From contig JANEZZ010002201.1 of the NCBI GenBank assembly GCA_026122225.1, positions 1,302,001 to 1,366,000 on the forward strand: a stretch of DNA of 64,000 bases, in the 5' to 3' direction. The position numbers and the translations under genes are program-made. This DNA is from Heloderma charlesbogerti (taxonomy: Eukaryota; Chordata; Lepidosauria; Squamata; Helodermatidae). How positions within the stretch are numbered: position 1 is the first letter of the stretch; the number at the start of each line of letters is the position of its first letter. Shown here in pieces: positions 46,864 to 59,773 of the stretch. The notes under the pieces are model-generated. The model ran no database searches, had not been told where the DNA came from, and worked only from the letters and a program-made list of their open reading frames with translations.

Positions 46864-49800
46864 GTATGAACTGGCACAGATGGGGTGGGGGGAAAGCCAT
46901 AGCTTGGATCTAAAATTCCATGAGCAGAGTTCTGTTCACAGAACGGAACTTTCCCACTTCAGTCCTTTGAGCCCCTTAAAAGCCATTCTGGGTGTTGGAA
47001 AGGAGAAGTGGGAAGGAAGACTACAGTGTGAAGAGAGAATCGGCAAAAGGCGGAGACCCCCTCCTGAGTGACTACAAGCACTTTCCACTCACATAGCAGC
47101 ACCTGTGGATCCAAGCCTATGTTCCCCAACACATACATGGATTAAGTTAATGTCATAAGCCGCAGTCCTTAGAGCATACGTAATTATGAATGTTTAATAA
47201 AAAGTTTAGTGGGACTGGAAAACACCAATAGCACTTTGATGAATGGGAGACATGCCTGGAGATTTGCATGACCAGAACGTACATATAATTTAGTCACATC
47301 GGTTCTTTTTAATCAAAAGAATTATATTTATTATGTATATGTGTGGTCTCATGAAAATCCAAAAACGAGAAGTAAATACATTTTAATCTATTTCTGTCTG
47401 TACTGAATAAGTATAGTTAGGCATTTGTTTGTTATTGTATAGCACATGCACAATAATCTTTTCAGAAGTTCAGTCATTGGCTGCTCACATTTTGCAAATA
47501 TAGTGAGCGCAATGAGATTATGTTATGGTCTAAAACACTGCCAATATCCATTTCAGAAAACAGATTTGTTTGAGGTATGCAAAACTGCCATGAAACAAAT
47601 TTGGGTGTTTTTGTAGTCATAGAATTTTGACATTAACAACCTGTGCTGTTGTTGTGTTTTTAAAAAATGGCACAAGGTATATATCCTATGGATTTAAACT
47701 ATACATTCACTCCTAGAAAGAACATATCAAACATAGAGTGTCGTATGGTCACTCTACAATCCCTTAAGAATAAGGATTTAGGCTGAAATGTTAACATAGT
47801 CTCATTGCAATAACACACTAAGAAATTTCTGAAATGGTTCAAATGCTATATTTACCCCCACCCCACCCCACCCCAATACAGATAAAAGGAAATCCTACGC
47901 TAGAAATTCAGGGTGGTATTCTCAGGCCCTTATATTTAGATTTTATTAAGTTTCCTCAGAAAAGATATTCTGTCAAACTGATAACTCATCTACTGTATTA
48001 AAAGTATCTTATAAAGATAGCTTCTGGATAACAGGTCACCATCAAATAGTAACATCAAAAATATGAAGTCTAAATATTGAAAGTTGTACACATGCCATCA
48101 TTCTCTAATTACATAGTAGCTAGTTGTGTGCACCAGAGATAATTGTGTCTCAAACACTGTAACAAACCTGAATCAACACCATATAAATATATACAGACTG
48201 CTATATATGCAGAGTACCATATTAAGTGTAACCTTCACTGTGGTGCTATAGATACATAATACCACAGTTAATTCAATTCTGCTTAGGAAAAATGAATCTT
48301 AAATTTCATTATGAGAGTTTCACAGTAGGAGGAGGCAATTCTTTGCTGATTTTTTCCCCCTACCTCTTCCTTTAGGAAAAAAAAATCTGTTTTTGTAAAC
48401 ATCTTCAAAGGTATTGTTCTATCAATATATCTTTAAAATTTATTCATAATGGTAAATAACTAACCAACATGAATAAAGTATATCATAACACAATAACACT
48501 TTTCAGACAAAACAGGTATTTATTAAAAGAATGTCCTTTATAAATAATGTGTTTAGCATTTTAAACTACAATTTCATAAACAACAATATTTAAAAGTGCT
48601 GAGTATGGTAGGATAGTCAGCAACGCCAGTGTAAACAGACTTTTTACGTTTCCTGCTTTGCAGAATTCTCTCTCTCTTTTTTAAAACCCATTTTGTCAAA
48701 CACTACAACAGTTAAAAGAGTTGCATAGGGAATAAAGAATAGCCCTTTTAAGTTGTATATCCTGAATTCTATATAAATTACAAAACCAAATGAGTTTAAG
48801 AAACAGTTCACTAAATTGTCCACGTCTCCCCCCTCCCCACTTCAAAGCATACATATTTCAAGTATAAGTAAAATAAGGAAATCCCCCCACGTCTGCCCTT
48901 TGACACGTGTTCAATAAATTAAATATGAAGAGGTAGAGAAAGAAAAAAGAAAGAACAAAGAAAGAACCCTTCCCAAAACAAATGAATGGCTTAATTGCCA
49001 ACAAAGAAGTACTTAAGTAGGGAGCATACAGAACTCTGTACACCATAAAATGAGAGTCTCATCTTTGGGACTAGGGTGGGACAATCCAGTTCTAAAGTGA
49101 TTCTGTACCAATGCATAGCTAATCTGGTACAGAGTCCTTTTGGTCCCTGCAATAGACCCTTTGAGGACAGCCTACTCAAAACTGCTCCAGCATAAATAAG
49201 TGGATAGCATTTAGTGGATTGCTCAGGGGGGTCACCCGTCAGGAATCACTTGCAGACAAGGGAACCAAATTCTGCTCAGTTAACACCACAGCAGTGTTTG
49301 TTTTTAAATTAGGTCCACTCACATCGGTTGATGTAAAGGAAAGGAAACAGGCTTATATAATCTCTCCCAGCATAAGGTCCAGTGTTTTCAGTAGTAAGAA
49401 ACACTTCAACATGTACCTGTTCTGTTGCCTATTTCTAAAAGTCCCTCAGAGGAAATGTCAACATTTAGTACTGGTTTGGAATGGTGTAAAGAAGGTGTGT
49501 GTGTGTGTGTGTATGTGTGTTTAGAAATTAGATAGTTATTCTTAAGATCAAAGCACATTTTGAGATCAGGAAAGTTTTTTTAAAGAAGTGAAGCAGCTAC
49601 CTTCAAAACTTAACTAGCAGCAGAGTGTAATCCCCAAGGAACTGCTCTATTGCACATTTGCAATCAATGGGAGTTCCACAAGAGTACAATTGCTCTTGCC
49701 CAAACCCACATTCATTCGAGGATGGCTTGTGCAAAAGATGTCCCTAGTGAATTGAGCTCACGGTGGTTGGAATACTATGTTCCCTTCTTCATGCTAGCAC

Positions 49801-51591
49801 TTAGAAAGAAGTGTTAGATTGAAAACAAGAAGAAGAAGAACATATACCCATTGGCATTATTCTTGGGCCAATATTTTTTGTGTTTTAACATCAACTAATC
49901 TCTGAAACTTCTTTTTCAGCCACAATGAATCCTTCAAAATTAGGAGTGCCAGAAGATACTAGTCTTCTTTAGCCTTTCCTTTAAAAAACAAGTTTATTTC
50001 GGCTTGTGGAAAATACACAAGCATTCCCTTTCACATGATAGACTTTCTAAGAAAAATTAACTTACTCCTCAATGTGGACTGAAATGCTACATGTACGCAT
50101 TTTTAAAGTTAAACATTTTAATTAAAAAAACTTATCCACCTTGGTTATGTGTATGTATGGATTTTTTTGTTTCTTTTTGTTTTGTTATGATGAATTACAT
50201 AAGATTACGCAACAGTGTTCAGTAACTGGGTAGCCAGTCTTTAATAAATCCGTTACAGTATCTGACATCCAAAATGTACATTGATTATCTGTTCTTATAA
50301 CAATTAAAAACAATGTCAGCGCATAGACTGTGCCACCCCACATGGATCCATTCATGTTATTTGTGCTTTGTTGTTTGTTTGTTTTGACATTTCAAACTCT
50401 GTAACAAAAATGCCACAATTCTGGCAGTCAACAACCAGAGGAATCCCCTGCTTTGAATTTTAAATAAAAGATGATAAATAACACACACTCTCACTCTCTT
50501 TCTTATACAGAAAGGTTGTCTGTCTTACATAGCAATGGATTGTTCTCCATAGAGTACTTGGAATACTGTTGCTACACCTTAGGACTAATTTCTTCCAGTG
50601 TTAGCATATTTTTTAAAAAATGCACATTACTTTCCGCCTTGCTCCAATGATTTCTCTGTGTACTGTAAGACCATATTGCACAAAATGTTCTTAAATATAG
50701 ATATAATTTATGTTGTTGGATTAAATATTGCAACAACTAAGTGGTAAGTGAAGCAGTTTTGCTTTGCACATGCAGTGTGAGGGTACACAAGGAAACTCTT
50801 CATAAAACAACAAGTACGTCACTGCAATCTTAACTGCAGTTGTGTGAAACAAATGTGATTTGGCAAATCTACTTTTCTCCCTTCCAAACTCAAGCATGAA
50901 GGACCTTGGTAAAATGTAGACAAAGACCATTTTGTGTGTGTGTTTGTTTTCTTCACAGTAGCCTGAGTAGTGCTAAACTGTAGTTCTCCAGGAACTCAGT
51001 TCCAGATGTTATTAAACTACTAAGGTGAAGACAGATGTAATATAAAAAGAGAGTTCACAGCACATTCCGCAGCTATGGGGTGAGCCCGGCTTCCTCTCAG
51101 CCTCACAGCGGAAGTGACAGCCATGCATACCAGCAAACGGTACACCGGCTCAGCTGTCAATCTTGCCTCTCTCCCCTGCTCCATCACTTCAGGTTGGCTG
51201 TCCACCTTTGTTGTTGTTTTTAAAAAGTGCGCTGCATGAACATTCATGCATTTATCTGTTCGTTCATCACCTTATTCATTTAAACAGGAAACTTTTCTTA
51301 AAGTGCAAAATTGCTCCAGCTATTTTGGGGGAGGTTTCTTGTTGACATCAAGGGGGAGGGGGGCTCAGCAAATCAGCACCGTGCACAGCCAGCTTCTGCT
51401 TCAAAGGGGCAGAACCGGTTTTTCCAGAGCTCGACCCTGGAGAGGAAAGGTACATCTTGGACTGAATGCAGTGAGGGTGCTTCCAGAGCAGCCCCACTGC
51501 TCTAAAAATGTTACGTCTGTCTTCATCCTAATAGTCCTTCCCCCACCCACCCCCAAAAAGCTAATCCAAGGTTTTAACCCCAAAAGTAGAC
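46864..51591 (-). other. Low-repeat AT-rich region downstream of RGS17, probably including its 3' UTR
   Basis: No LINE, SINE or MITE was recognised over 4.7 kb, in contrast with the surroundings, and no exon was seen. Minus-strand AATAAA sites occur at 48524-48519 and 47332-47327. A long brain-type 3' UTR for RGS17 would fit, but the end is not determined. A (GT)n tract lies at 49494-49521. Confidence 0.4.
49494..49521. repeat. (GT)n microsatellite
   Basis: About 13 GT units with one A substitution (GTATGTGT), in the region downstream of RGS17. Confidence 0.9.
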
Positions 51592-51780
51592 CTAAGTTTC
51601 AGAAGCAGAGCCCGTAGTGCTTTCGATAAGAGACTTATAAATTTGAGAGTTCAAAAACCTAGGGAAAGAGTCTCTGTGCATTAACGTGTAGATCTGAAGT
51701 TGAGCGTCTTCGTACATATGAGGATTGGGATCCAACAAATTTCTGTTGATTACTTCTCGCACCCGTGAGTCTAAACTAAC
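51592..51780 (-). CDS. RGS17: RGS17 last coding exon
   Basis: This exon has 62 codons plus TAG after the acceptor CTTCTCTCTAG. It encodes the last helices of the RGS domain (VSLDSRVREVINRNLLD, then MYEDAQLQIYTLMHRDSFP) and a short Ser/Thr-rich tail. No start codon opens this frame. Confidence 0.95.
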   Translation of the reverse strand, partial: VSLDSRVREVINRNLLDPNPHMYEDAQLQIYTLMHRDSFPRFLNSQIYKSLIESTTGSASET

Positions 51781-54700
51781 CTAGAGAGAAGAGGAAGATA
51801 CGTTGATTAAACCCTCACCTGAGAAAGGTGAATAGATAAATAGATTCATACAAATATATGAATCTATTTATATTACTTGAAGACTGCTGTTTTATGCACA
51901 CTTACTTGGGAGTAAGTATCACTGCACTCAGTGGGACCTTGCCTACAAAGAAGGATATTCAGAAACCTGTTGACATTTTTTATGAGTCATATGATAGATA
52001 TAAAACATCCTGTGCTTTTTCAAATCAATGCAACTAAAAATTAACACTACAAACCTATTTAGTTTGCCTGAACTATTGAGACTTTGGCCGGGCAATTTCA
52101 GGTATTCATTTATTTCTTACATACACCGCTCCTCAGTTAAGATCCGTTCCCCAAATGGCTTACAGCTGAAGTCCATTGTACAATTCAGGCATAAGGGTGT
52201 TTGTGTGGATGTTGAAGTTGGATGATGTGTTCAGCTGGCTGTTCTAACTTTGTGGGTTTTTTTCCCCAGCATCAGGGAAAAGACCCTGATGCTGGGAAAG
52301 ACTGAAGGCAAAAGGAGAAGGGGACAGCAGAGGATGAGATGGCTAGATAGCATCACCGATGCAATGAATATGGACTTGAGCACGCTCTGGGAGAGAGCGC
52401 AGGACAGGAAGGCCTGGCGTGCTATGGTCCATGGGGTCACGAAGAGTCGGACACGACTGAACGACTGAACAACAACAACAACTGCCTTGACAGGGATGTG
52501 GAGACTGGGGGGGGGGGCTGAATCCACACATCCTTCTGTAGGTTGCTGCCACGACTGATATCACTAATGTTGCTTATTCATATTTTCCTTGTGGGGGTAG
52601 CAGCTGGGAAGCTACATCGCATCATTTGATGGGCTGGTTTTGACCCAGGGCCAGATTTTGGTGGCATACCACCCTGCAGACAAGCTAATTTTGTCCTTCT
52701 TAATCCTCTGAAGTGGTTGCCACTGAAATTTGGTGGCAATCAGCCATTTTTGTTGCTGCCATTGAATTTTGTAATGTGTCAGCAAGCCTGTGGGAGGTGG
52801 GGGTAGAAAGTGGCCCCTGGACCCCCCGAAACTACCCACCTCTGCTATATGGCTATGAATGCCAATTTGGGATTTAGAGCATTACCTCTTTTGGTGAAAG
52901 TATAGAAATGTAGTCTTCGTATATAAGCCTTGCTTTTTCTTCAGTGGCTTCCTTATTCTGTTCATTCTTCAGGTCTTCACATGCTAGCCAGAACAGCAGG
53001 TTCTCTTCACTATACTCTGTTCGAAGAAACTCTCTGAAAATATTCCTACCAGCTGGTGTTTTCATCATCTTGTCAAAATTTTGAGCCCAAGACAGAATTT
53101 CATCTGCAGTAGGATTTTGGCTGCAAAACAAACCAACAACAACAAGAAGAACAACAAAAAGTGATGATTTCACATAAATATTTTCATGGTGGTTGGTTCC
53201 TGTGTTGGCTCCTCATGCATATCAGCCCTGATCCAGAGAAAAATAGCTGCACACTTAATGCAATCCTATGCATGTCTACTCAGTAGTAAGCCTTATTGAG
53301 TTCAATGGGACATACTCCCAGGTAAGTATGTACAGGATTGTGGACGGAGTCCTATGAAAACTCATAGGGCTTAAGTTAGTCACAACTAACTTGCTCCATT
53401 GGGACTCTAGGATGACTCTGGATTGGGTCCACCATTTATGGTCCAGAAACTCTGTATAATTCCCAGGCTTTGTTTAGAATCATGTGAATGTCACAATTCT
53501 TTCTCTCCCCCCACCTCACTAAATGTTCCTCATAGTCATACTAATGTTTGAAAATCACGGTAGAAATTGCCAAAGCTGCCCAAAAAAGGAAGCAAATGAA
53601 AAATATCCCAAGTGCATTCTGTTGTTTAAACACGATCAGTTCTAAGCCGGTTTAATGATTAGTAAATGACTGACTAAAGGCTGATGATATTGGAAGTTTA
53701 CAGTTCGTTTATTAAGAGAGGATTCAAACCACCACATTTTTCACCATGACAGGACTAATAGCCATGATTTGCAGTGTAAAATTATATGTACGGCACTCAG
53801 TTGTGAATGTGGAACCTGGGTTCAGTCTGTATTCTGCTGCCACCTCAAACACTAAACTGACAATCACAATTTGCTGGAATGTGCTAAATTTGACAGCCCA
53901 ACACTGGGGCAAACATTATGGTCATGTAACTCAACCATAGTAGAATAATTGCAGCATACCAATGAGCTAGAAGCATCTGATGCATGGTATGTCTCCAACT
54001 TGTTTCTCGTTATTGAACATGGTGTCCATGTCTTCACTAGCACAAGGCAATGTCAATCTCTATAGACCAAGTTTCACTTATATTTAACAGATATGGTAAT
54101 GGTTAATTTAGTGCCCCTCATCTTCTATGGGACTTACATTTATTAGTCATGAAGCCCAATGAAATACATTTGCACCAAATCAATACATTGCACAATGTAA
54201 TTTTTGGTTCTGCAGGTAACTGCAGGTTCTGCAGAGATGAGGTGTTTCAAGTGATGACAGATTACCATTCAAGACTGGCATAGACGAACGCTTATGTGGC
54301 TGCTTGCATTTGCTGATGTTTGGTCTCATACGTTGCTTTTTAATTCTTCCCAGCAAGAGCATGTGGCAGAAGAAGTTGCATGGTAGCCAAACTACAGACT
54401 AATGAGACCCAGGGAAATACTCATTAGAAGATTTTGATGTTCATCCCCAGAGTTGCCAAGGGTCCCTTTGTTTGGTGCAACTGACCTGAATGATCCTCAG
54501 TTAGCATGAGACTTGTGAGAAATCCTAGATACCAACAGGAAAGAGAGGAGAGGCCAGTGGAGGGAACCACTCACGCCCCGTTTAAGAAGAACACTACTTC
54601 CAGTTTCAGCTGCGCTTGAAATATTAGGATAAAAGGTGCCACCGCGTCACAGGCAAATGAAGCATGCGAGCCCTGTTCGGATGTTTGCTTAAACACACGC

Positions 54701-57700
54701 AGAGGAGGAAGTGGGGTTGTGCCCTACGTGCATTCCGGGGAATGTCTGAAGCTGTCTACATGCGTATGAACTGTAAACACATAAACTTTGTACAATTGTG
54801 GAAACGCCCACACATGACACAGTATTGTTTACTGTGGTTTTAATGATTAATATATTTTGTATTGTTTTATTGTGTGCTCTTTGGTTTTAATTTTTGTGAA
54901 CCGCCCAGAGAACTTCAGCTATTGGGCAGTGCAAAAATGAAATGAAATGAAATAAAAAAATAAAAAAATACATGTATGGTTTGTATGCACAGAGATGCTT
55001 TCAAGCACTTTTGGCGCAATCCTTTGGGGATAGGGGTCTGCTTCAAACTCGGATGTGACCGCCTATCCAATGCAGGGCAGAAGAGGCAGGGAGGGGATCA
55101 TCCCCTCTGTGCTTCTCCTGCCCTGCATTTGTGACTAGACAGCCGATTTCGGCTGTCTAGCCATGGGAAGGCGGAGCGGGGGAAGAGGCTGCTGGATGAA
55201 ACATAAGATGTGTTGTACCGGCATTTCTGCCTTCCTCACCCTGGAACGCCCCATTCTCACCACTCCACACTCCTCTTCCAAGTGCAGAGCACAGGGCCAT
55301 TCCGCGCTGCCTGCGAGGCAGCATGAAAGGGGGGAAGGTTGGTTCTCTGGGAACCAACCTCGGAGCGCAGGCGCTGAGGTCAGTTCCCGGAAATGCACAT
55401 ATCCTACGGCTGTCTAGCCGCTGACTAGCGGCCATAGGATTGCTCCCTTACTGACTGTATGTGGGGCAGGGCTTCTGCATAGTAATTCATCATCATCTCC
55501 ACAAAGTAATTCATGATGAAAGCATTATCCTCCAAAATATTTAAGGCTGCCATCTAATGTTGTGCTTCCCATGTGTCTTCTTTTTCTAAGAGCTGTATCA
55601 AGGGGCAGTAATAATGAAAAACACGCTGTTTTCCAGTTTATTTTATTAGGTTAAGGTTATTTTTTAAAACATTTTCCTGTGTTTGTATTTATTTATGGGT
55701 TGTTTGTTTTCTGAATTTTTGTAAACCACCTTGACTGGTTCCAGAAAGGTGGTATAGAAATGCAATAAATATTTGTAATGCAAATAAATGCCCCACAAAT
55801 GAAATATGCTTTACAAAGATGCGCCATGAAGACATGTAACCGGGGGTTGCCACATCATTGCAGACGAAGTAACTGCTCCCTGTGGCTCCACAATCACAAC
55901 TGGAGCTGTGCACATGGCTTCTGGAATGGCCAAAATCAGCCTGATTTGGATTGCCCAGCTGCTGCTACTTCCCTACTATTCCCAGTTGTTTATTAGGCCA
56001 TGAGCCATTTTTTCTGCCTGTTGCTGCAAGTATCTTGCTCTCATTTGTGTATATTCAAATTTCATTTGCATTGACAAGAGCCGTATCATAAGCAAAATAC
56101 TTAATAATTAATCTATTCACACAGTTTGAAGCATACAAATAACACCAAACAAATCAGAAACTTCAGAGTAACCGTCTCAATTATTTTGCAGTCACTGTCC
56201 ATGATCTCATGTTTGAGGTAGCAAAGGCAGAGCTCGCCAGCACAGAGTGCTACCTCCAGTTTTGGCTGTCCTGAGTGCCACGACCTTTGTTTTTCACACA
56301 GTGTACATTTTAATGTACTGTCTATGTGAACAACATTTCCAGTTCTAAATGCAAGCAGTCAAACTACTGAGAGTTATAAAAGCCAGAGAGCAGTTGGTAG
56401 GGGAAGTCACAACCACAAGATGTGGTGATGGCCACCAACTTAGATGGCTTTAAAATGGGACTGGACAAAGTAATGGAGGATTATCAATGACTGCTAGTAA
56501 TGATGGCTATGTGCCACCTTTGGGGTCAGAGGCTCTCAATACCAGTTGCTGGGAAGCCACCAGTGGGAGAAGGCTGTTGCCCCCATGTCCTGCTTGTCGG
56601 CTTCCCATAAGCCACCAGTGGGAGAAGGCTGTTGCCCCCATGTCCTGCTTGTCGGCTTCCCATAAGCAACTGGCTGACCAACAGGGAAACAGGTCATGGC
56701 TAGATAGGCTGTTGGTCTGATGCAGCAGGGCTCTTCTTATGTTCTTAGAGCAGGTGCATGGTCTTCTGGGCAATGTCATGCTAACATACCTCTCCAATGA
56801 GAACTTCAGTTTATGGCTTGAGTGAGTTAGACCTTTGCCATGAGGCATGCGTGTGAATTAACTCTAAAAAGCATATTATAGTCTATTTGTATGAACAAAA
56901 TGGCTGCTAAGTGGATTATTAAAACTTTTTTCCAACTTAAAAATAACAGAAATGTGGGCCTTTGGCCACAGATAATTGGTAACTGCTCTTTGAAATGAAA
57001 TAGATGCTGTACAGTAGCGAGAAACGTATCTTTGTCCACAAGATGGCACTGTCCTGAAATGTGAAGGTAAGAAAAGGCAGGCTTGAAAACCGTGAAGGGC
57101 AGAGTAGTAATTCTTATCTCAGATCTTCCCTTGATGCCAGAGTTACACTTTAAAAAACACACAGCAACAATCATAACAGTTCTGAAACCCATATGACTGC
57201 AAATGTATAGCATGCAGTAAAGCCACATAAGCAATATTACTAAATACAAAAGTATTATACCAATAAACTAGAATGAAAAGAAAATGCAACAGAATCAAAA
57301 TACATGTCATTCAATCCAAAGAAGTGATTAGTAATCATCTCCCTGAGAATTAAATAGCTGTTGGAGGTGCCTCCAACAGATGTTAACTACAGCAATGTAC
57401 TTCTTGTGACATCTGTGTCACTAAGACATAGCGACTACGTCGCTAAGACAAGTTACATATCTATTTGTCTTACAAGTGATGGTTTTCCTTGCCTTCTCAG
57501 AATCTCAGAATCAACTAGCTGAGTGCAGTCAGTTGTGTGAATTCTCTACGAATGATGCAGCTGACAGGCCCAGTTCAGGCAATCACCTCCTAAACTATGG
57601 TTTAAATTCTTGCAAACAAGCCTGCACAAGCCTCAAGCTTGCACTAAAGAAAATCTCTGGCTCAGTAGGAATTGCCTACATTTAGCAGAGGATGAGATGG

Positions 57701-59773
57701 CTAGATAGCATCACCGATGCAATGAATATGGACTTGAGCACACTCCGGGAGAGAGCGCAGGACAGGAAGGCCTGGCATGCTATGGTCCATGGGGTCACGA
57801 AGAGTCGGACACGACTGAACGACTGAACAACAACAACAATCAGCCTATCTCCACAACTAGTTATTTAACAAACCAGGATATCAAATCATGGTTTGATCCT
57901 GGTTTGTTTTAAGTAACTTTAATTAGAACAATCTTGAATTCTCGAAGTTCATACATAACACAGAACTGTGGTTTGATCTAAAGTGAAGTTGAAACTTTCA
58001 CTCTCCTCGCCTCATGCAAGAAGTGCATGAGCTGAAGGCTTGCAGTGGCTTGTTCCCAGTCATTTAAACTGTGGCTATGCTGTGGGAACACAGAAAAAGT
58101 GCAGAATGTGAATTTCTAGACTCTGCTTTCATTTTCTTTTCTTTTTTAAAAGCAAGTTTCTAGTCATTATGGTTGTGAAGATATGCTGGCAAATGGAGGG
58201 GCAATTCCTTCTGAAATCTCAAAAGCCAGAGGGATAACTGAATAAGAATTTCAATAGCTGGTAGAAGAGCTTCAGGACTGCACATAGATTTCTGCTTCTC
58301 CCCGTGACTAGTAAAAACAGAATAAGCGTGCAATCCTGTCTGGAGAGTTACCAGCCTCTGAAATCAGAGGCTGCCAACTATCCTATGCAGGGTAGCTGAA
58401 GCATGGAGGGGATCCTCTCCTCCGTGCTCCAGCCACCCTGCATTTTGGCTGGACAGCGATTTCGCCCATCTAGGCATGGCTTCGGGGAGGGGGAGGGAAG
58501 GGGCCTGAAGACCCGATAGGAAGCTGTGTACAGTAACTTCTGCAGTCCCCTTCCCTTCCCTCCTCACCCCGCCCCTTCCCCTCATCTCTGCACTCCGTTT
58601 CCGAGTGCGTAGACATAACCAGTGCGGAGAGAACAGTGCTGGCTACGAGTGGGTGGGGAGTGCTGTTTCTGGGCTCCGAGGTCGGAGCCCTGGTCCTGAC
58701 CTTGGATCCCAGAAACCAAACAATCCTATGTTCCCCTCAGGCACTGTATAGGGGGCACAGGATTGCTCTCTACATCATGCAAAGGATTAACTGTGCAAAA
58801 TTTGCTCTATTTGCAGAATTTATAAAGGCTGAGGAATTCAGCTTTTCTTGGCACAGACTTTGGACTGCAAGCACATTACATTTTCATACATGTTTCTTTT
58901 GGCATTTCCCCCACATAGCCCTGAATCTAGCTGTGGCTCTTACAGCTATTTTTCTGTCCAGAAAATGATTCTTATTTGATACATTGACAAAGAGGAGAAA
59001 GCATTTTTAATGTGACTTATTTATATCACAAGCAACCATTTAAATCAGCCATTTAACATTACAAAGAATGTAATGCCATTTTGCTGTTATATCACATTAT
59101 GAAGTGGGTAAGACCAGCTGGGGATGGCGGAGAAACTTGCAACTGATTCAAATGAGCTCGGATTTCTATGAGTCCAACCTGCAGATTCTCTTGTGGCCCA
59201 GCTTTTTCTCAGTCGCACAGATTCTGTGGACTTGCAAACCACTGGGGGATTTGCGCTAATGTGCATTTGCACGAGTGTGAGCTTGCGCTAATGTGCATTA
59301 GTGCAAGTGCACACATGTGCAACCGTACATTTTCAAACAGGAACAAAATTCTCATACATCCCTAAAAAAAAGGGATTTCGTCAATGCATGGAAGATGCCT
59401 GATAATTCGCAAAACACATACAGAACGGATTTAACAAAATCTGTACATCCTTAAGACCAGCTGACTAAAACCTAGATTTCAGGTTGAAGTTTTGTACTAG
59501 TGATGATCAGTACAATGCACTAGTGATGATCAGTACAATCCTGTCCATGTCTACTCAGAAGTAAGTTCCCCTGAGTTCAGTGGGACTCTTTTCCTGGTAG
59601 ATGTGTACAGGATTAATAGTTTATGATAGGTGAGTTATTAGACACTGTATAAGGTAACTGGAGGAGAGAAACGGCAAACTTACCACTCTTCTATGACTTG
59701 GATGCTCTCCATTTTGGTTGTGTGTGTCGGCCTTCCTGTATTGTCCCCTCTATCTTCATTCCTAACAGTGAGG
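51592..59773 (-). CDS. RGS17: RGS17 (RGSZ2), regulator of G-protein signalling, three 3' coding exons (partial)
   Basis: Exons are 59773-59684, 53120-52886 and 51780-51592; joins are in phase and give about 171 aa of the C-terminal protein. The RGS domain is essentially complete: SWAQNFDKMM at the start, the EYSEENLLFWLACEDL core helices, EDYISILSPKE, LLDPNPHMYEDAQ and HRDSFPRFL. Family knowledge: RGS17 is an RZ-subfamily GTPase activator for Galpha-i, -z and -q. The palmitoylated cysteine string that precedes LTVRNED in this subfamily is not found between 59773 and 64000, so that exon most likely lies beyond the right edge. MTRF1L lies about 19 kb downstream with TE-rich spacer between. Confidence 0.95.
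52279..52485 (+). mobile_element. BovB LINE 3' end fragment
   Basis: Matches the last 200 bp of the BovB at 33604-37587: AAGACCCTGATGCTGGGAAA through GGACACGACTGAACGACTGA, then (CAA)n. It lies in the RGS17 intron between the last two exons. Confidence 0.92.
52886..53120 (-). CDS. RGS17: RGS17 central RGS-domain exon
   Basis: This 235-nt exon follows the acceptor GGTTTGTTTTGCAG and precedes the donor GTAATG. It encodes QNPTADEILSWAQNFD through SILSPKE, the first two thirds of the RGS domain, with the FREFLRTEYSEENLLFW core. Its first base completes a Cys codon from the upstream exon. Confidence 0.96.
53255..53345. repeat. GCAATCCTATGCATG MITE relic
   Basis: Palindromic relic: ATGCAATCCTATGCATGTCT, GAGTTCAATGGGACATACTC, then ATGTACAGGATTGTGGA. 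Similar relics with the CAGTGGGACTTACT core lie at 1045-1130, 19585-19705, 37815-37880, 51890-51945 and 59535-59615. Confidence 0.6.
54835..54968 (+). mobile_element. L2-like LINE 3' tail
   Basis: GTGAACCGCCCAGAGAACTT, CAGCTATTGGGCAGTGC, then an ATGAAATGAAATAAA-type tail. 5' truncated. A similar tail lies at 55655-55790 (GTAAACCACCTTGACTGG). Confidence 0.7.
55012..55447. mobile_element. Harbinger-like non-autonomous element, copy 1
   Basis: Ends GGCGCAATCC and GGATTGCTCCC are inverted repeats. The interior shares ATCCAATGCAGGG-type blocks and a GACAGCCGATTTCGGCTGTC palindrome with the element at 58330. It lies in an RGS17 intron. Flanking TTT and TTA are weak evidence for a 3-bp duplication. 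Confidence 0.55.
56405..56750 (+). mobile_element. CR1/L3-like LINE 3' end with an internal tandem duplication
   Basis: The same 3' region as at 9694-10290 (GATGGCTTTAAAATGGGACT through GGCTCTTCTTATGTTCTTA). A perfect 55-bp direct duplication occupies 56556-56610 and 56611-56665. Confidence 0.85.
57687..57840 (+). mobile_element. BovB LINE 3' end fragment
   Basis: AGAGGATGAGATGGCTAGAT through GGACACGACTGAACGACTGA, then (CAA)n. Almost identical to 52330-52485, indicating recent activity of related source elements. Confidence 0.92.
58330..58769. mobile_element. Harbinger-like non-autonomous element, copy 2
   Basis: Ends near GCGTGCAATCCTGT and ACAGGATTGCTCTC. The interior resembles 55012-55447 (GGAGGGGATC, CTGGACAGCGATTTCG, a GGGCTCCGAGGTCGGAGCCC palindrome). 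Non-coding. Confidence 0.55.
59119..59364. mobile_element. Possible short hAT-like element
   Basis: The ends TGGGGATGGCGGAGAA and TTCTCATACATCCCTA are near inverted repeats and resemble the termini of the 0.8-kb family. No 8-bp duplication is evident, so the call is weak. Confidence 0.35.
59684..59773 (-). CDS. RGS17: RGS17 exon between cysteine string and RGS domain
   Basis: This 90-nt exon follows the acceptor ACTACATTGCAG and precedes the donor GTAAGT. It encodes LTVRNEDRGDNTGRPTHTTK then MESIQVIEE, the linker between the cysteine string and the RGS domain. Entry phase (one base finishing a codon) and exit phase (TG completed by C) match family gene structure. Confidence 0.92.
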
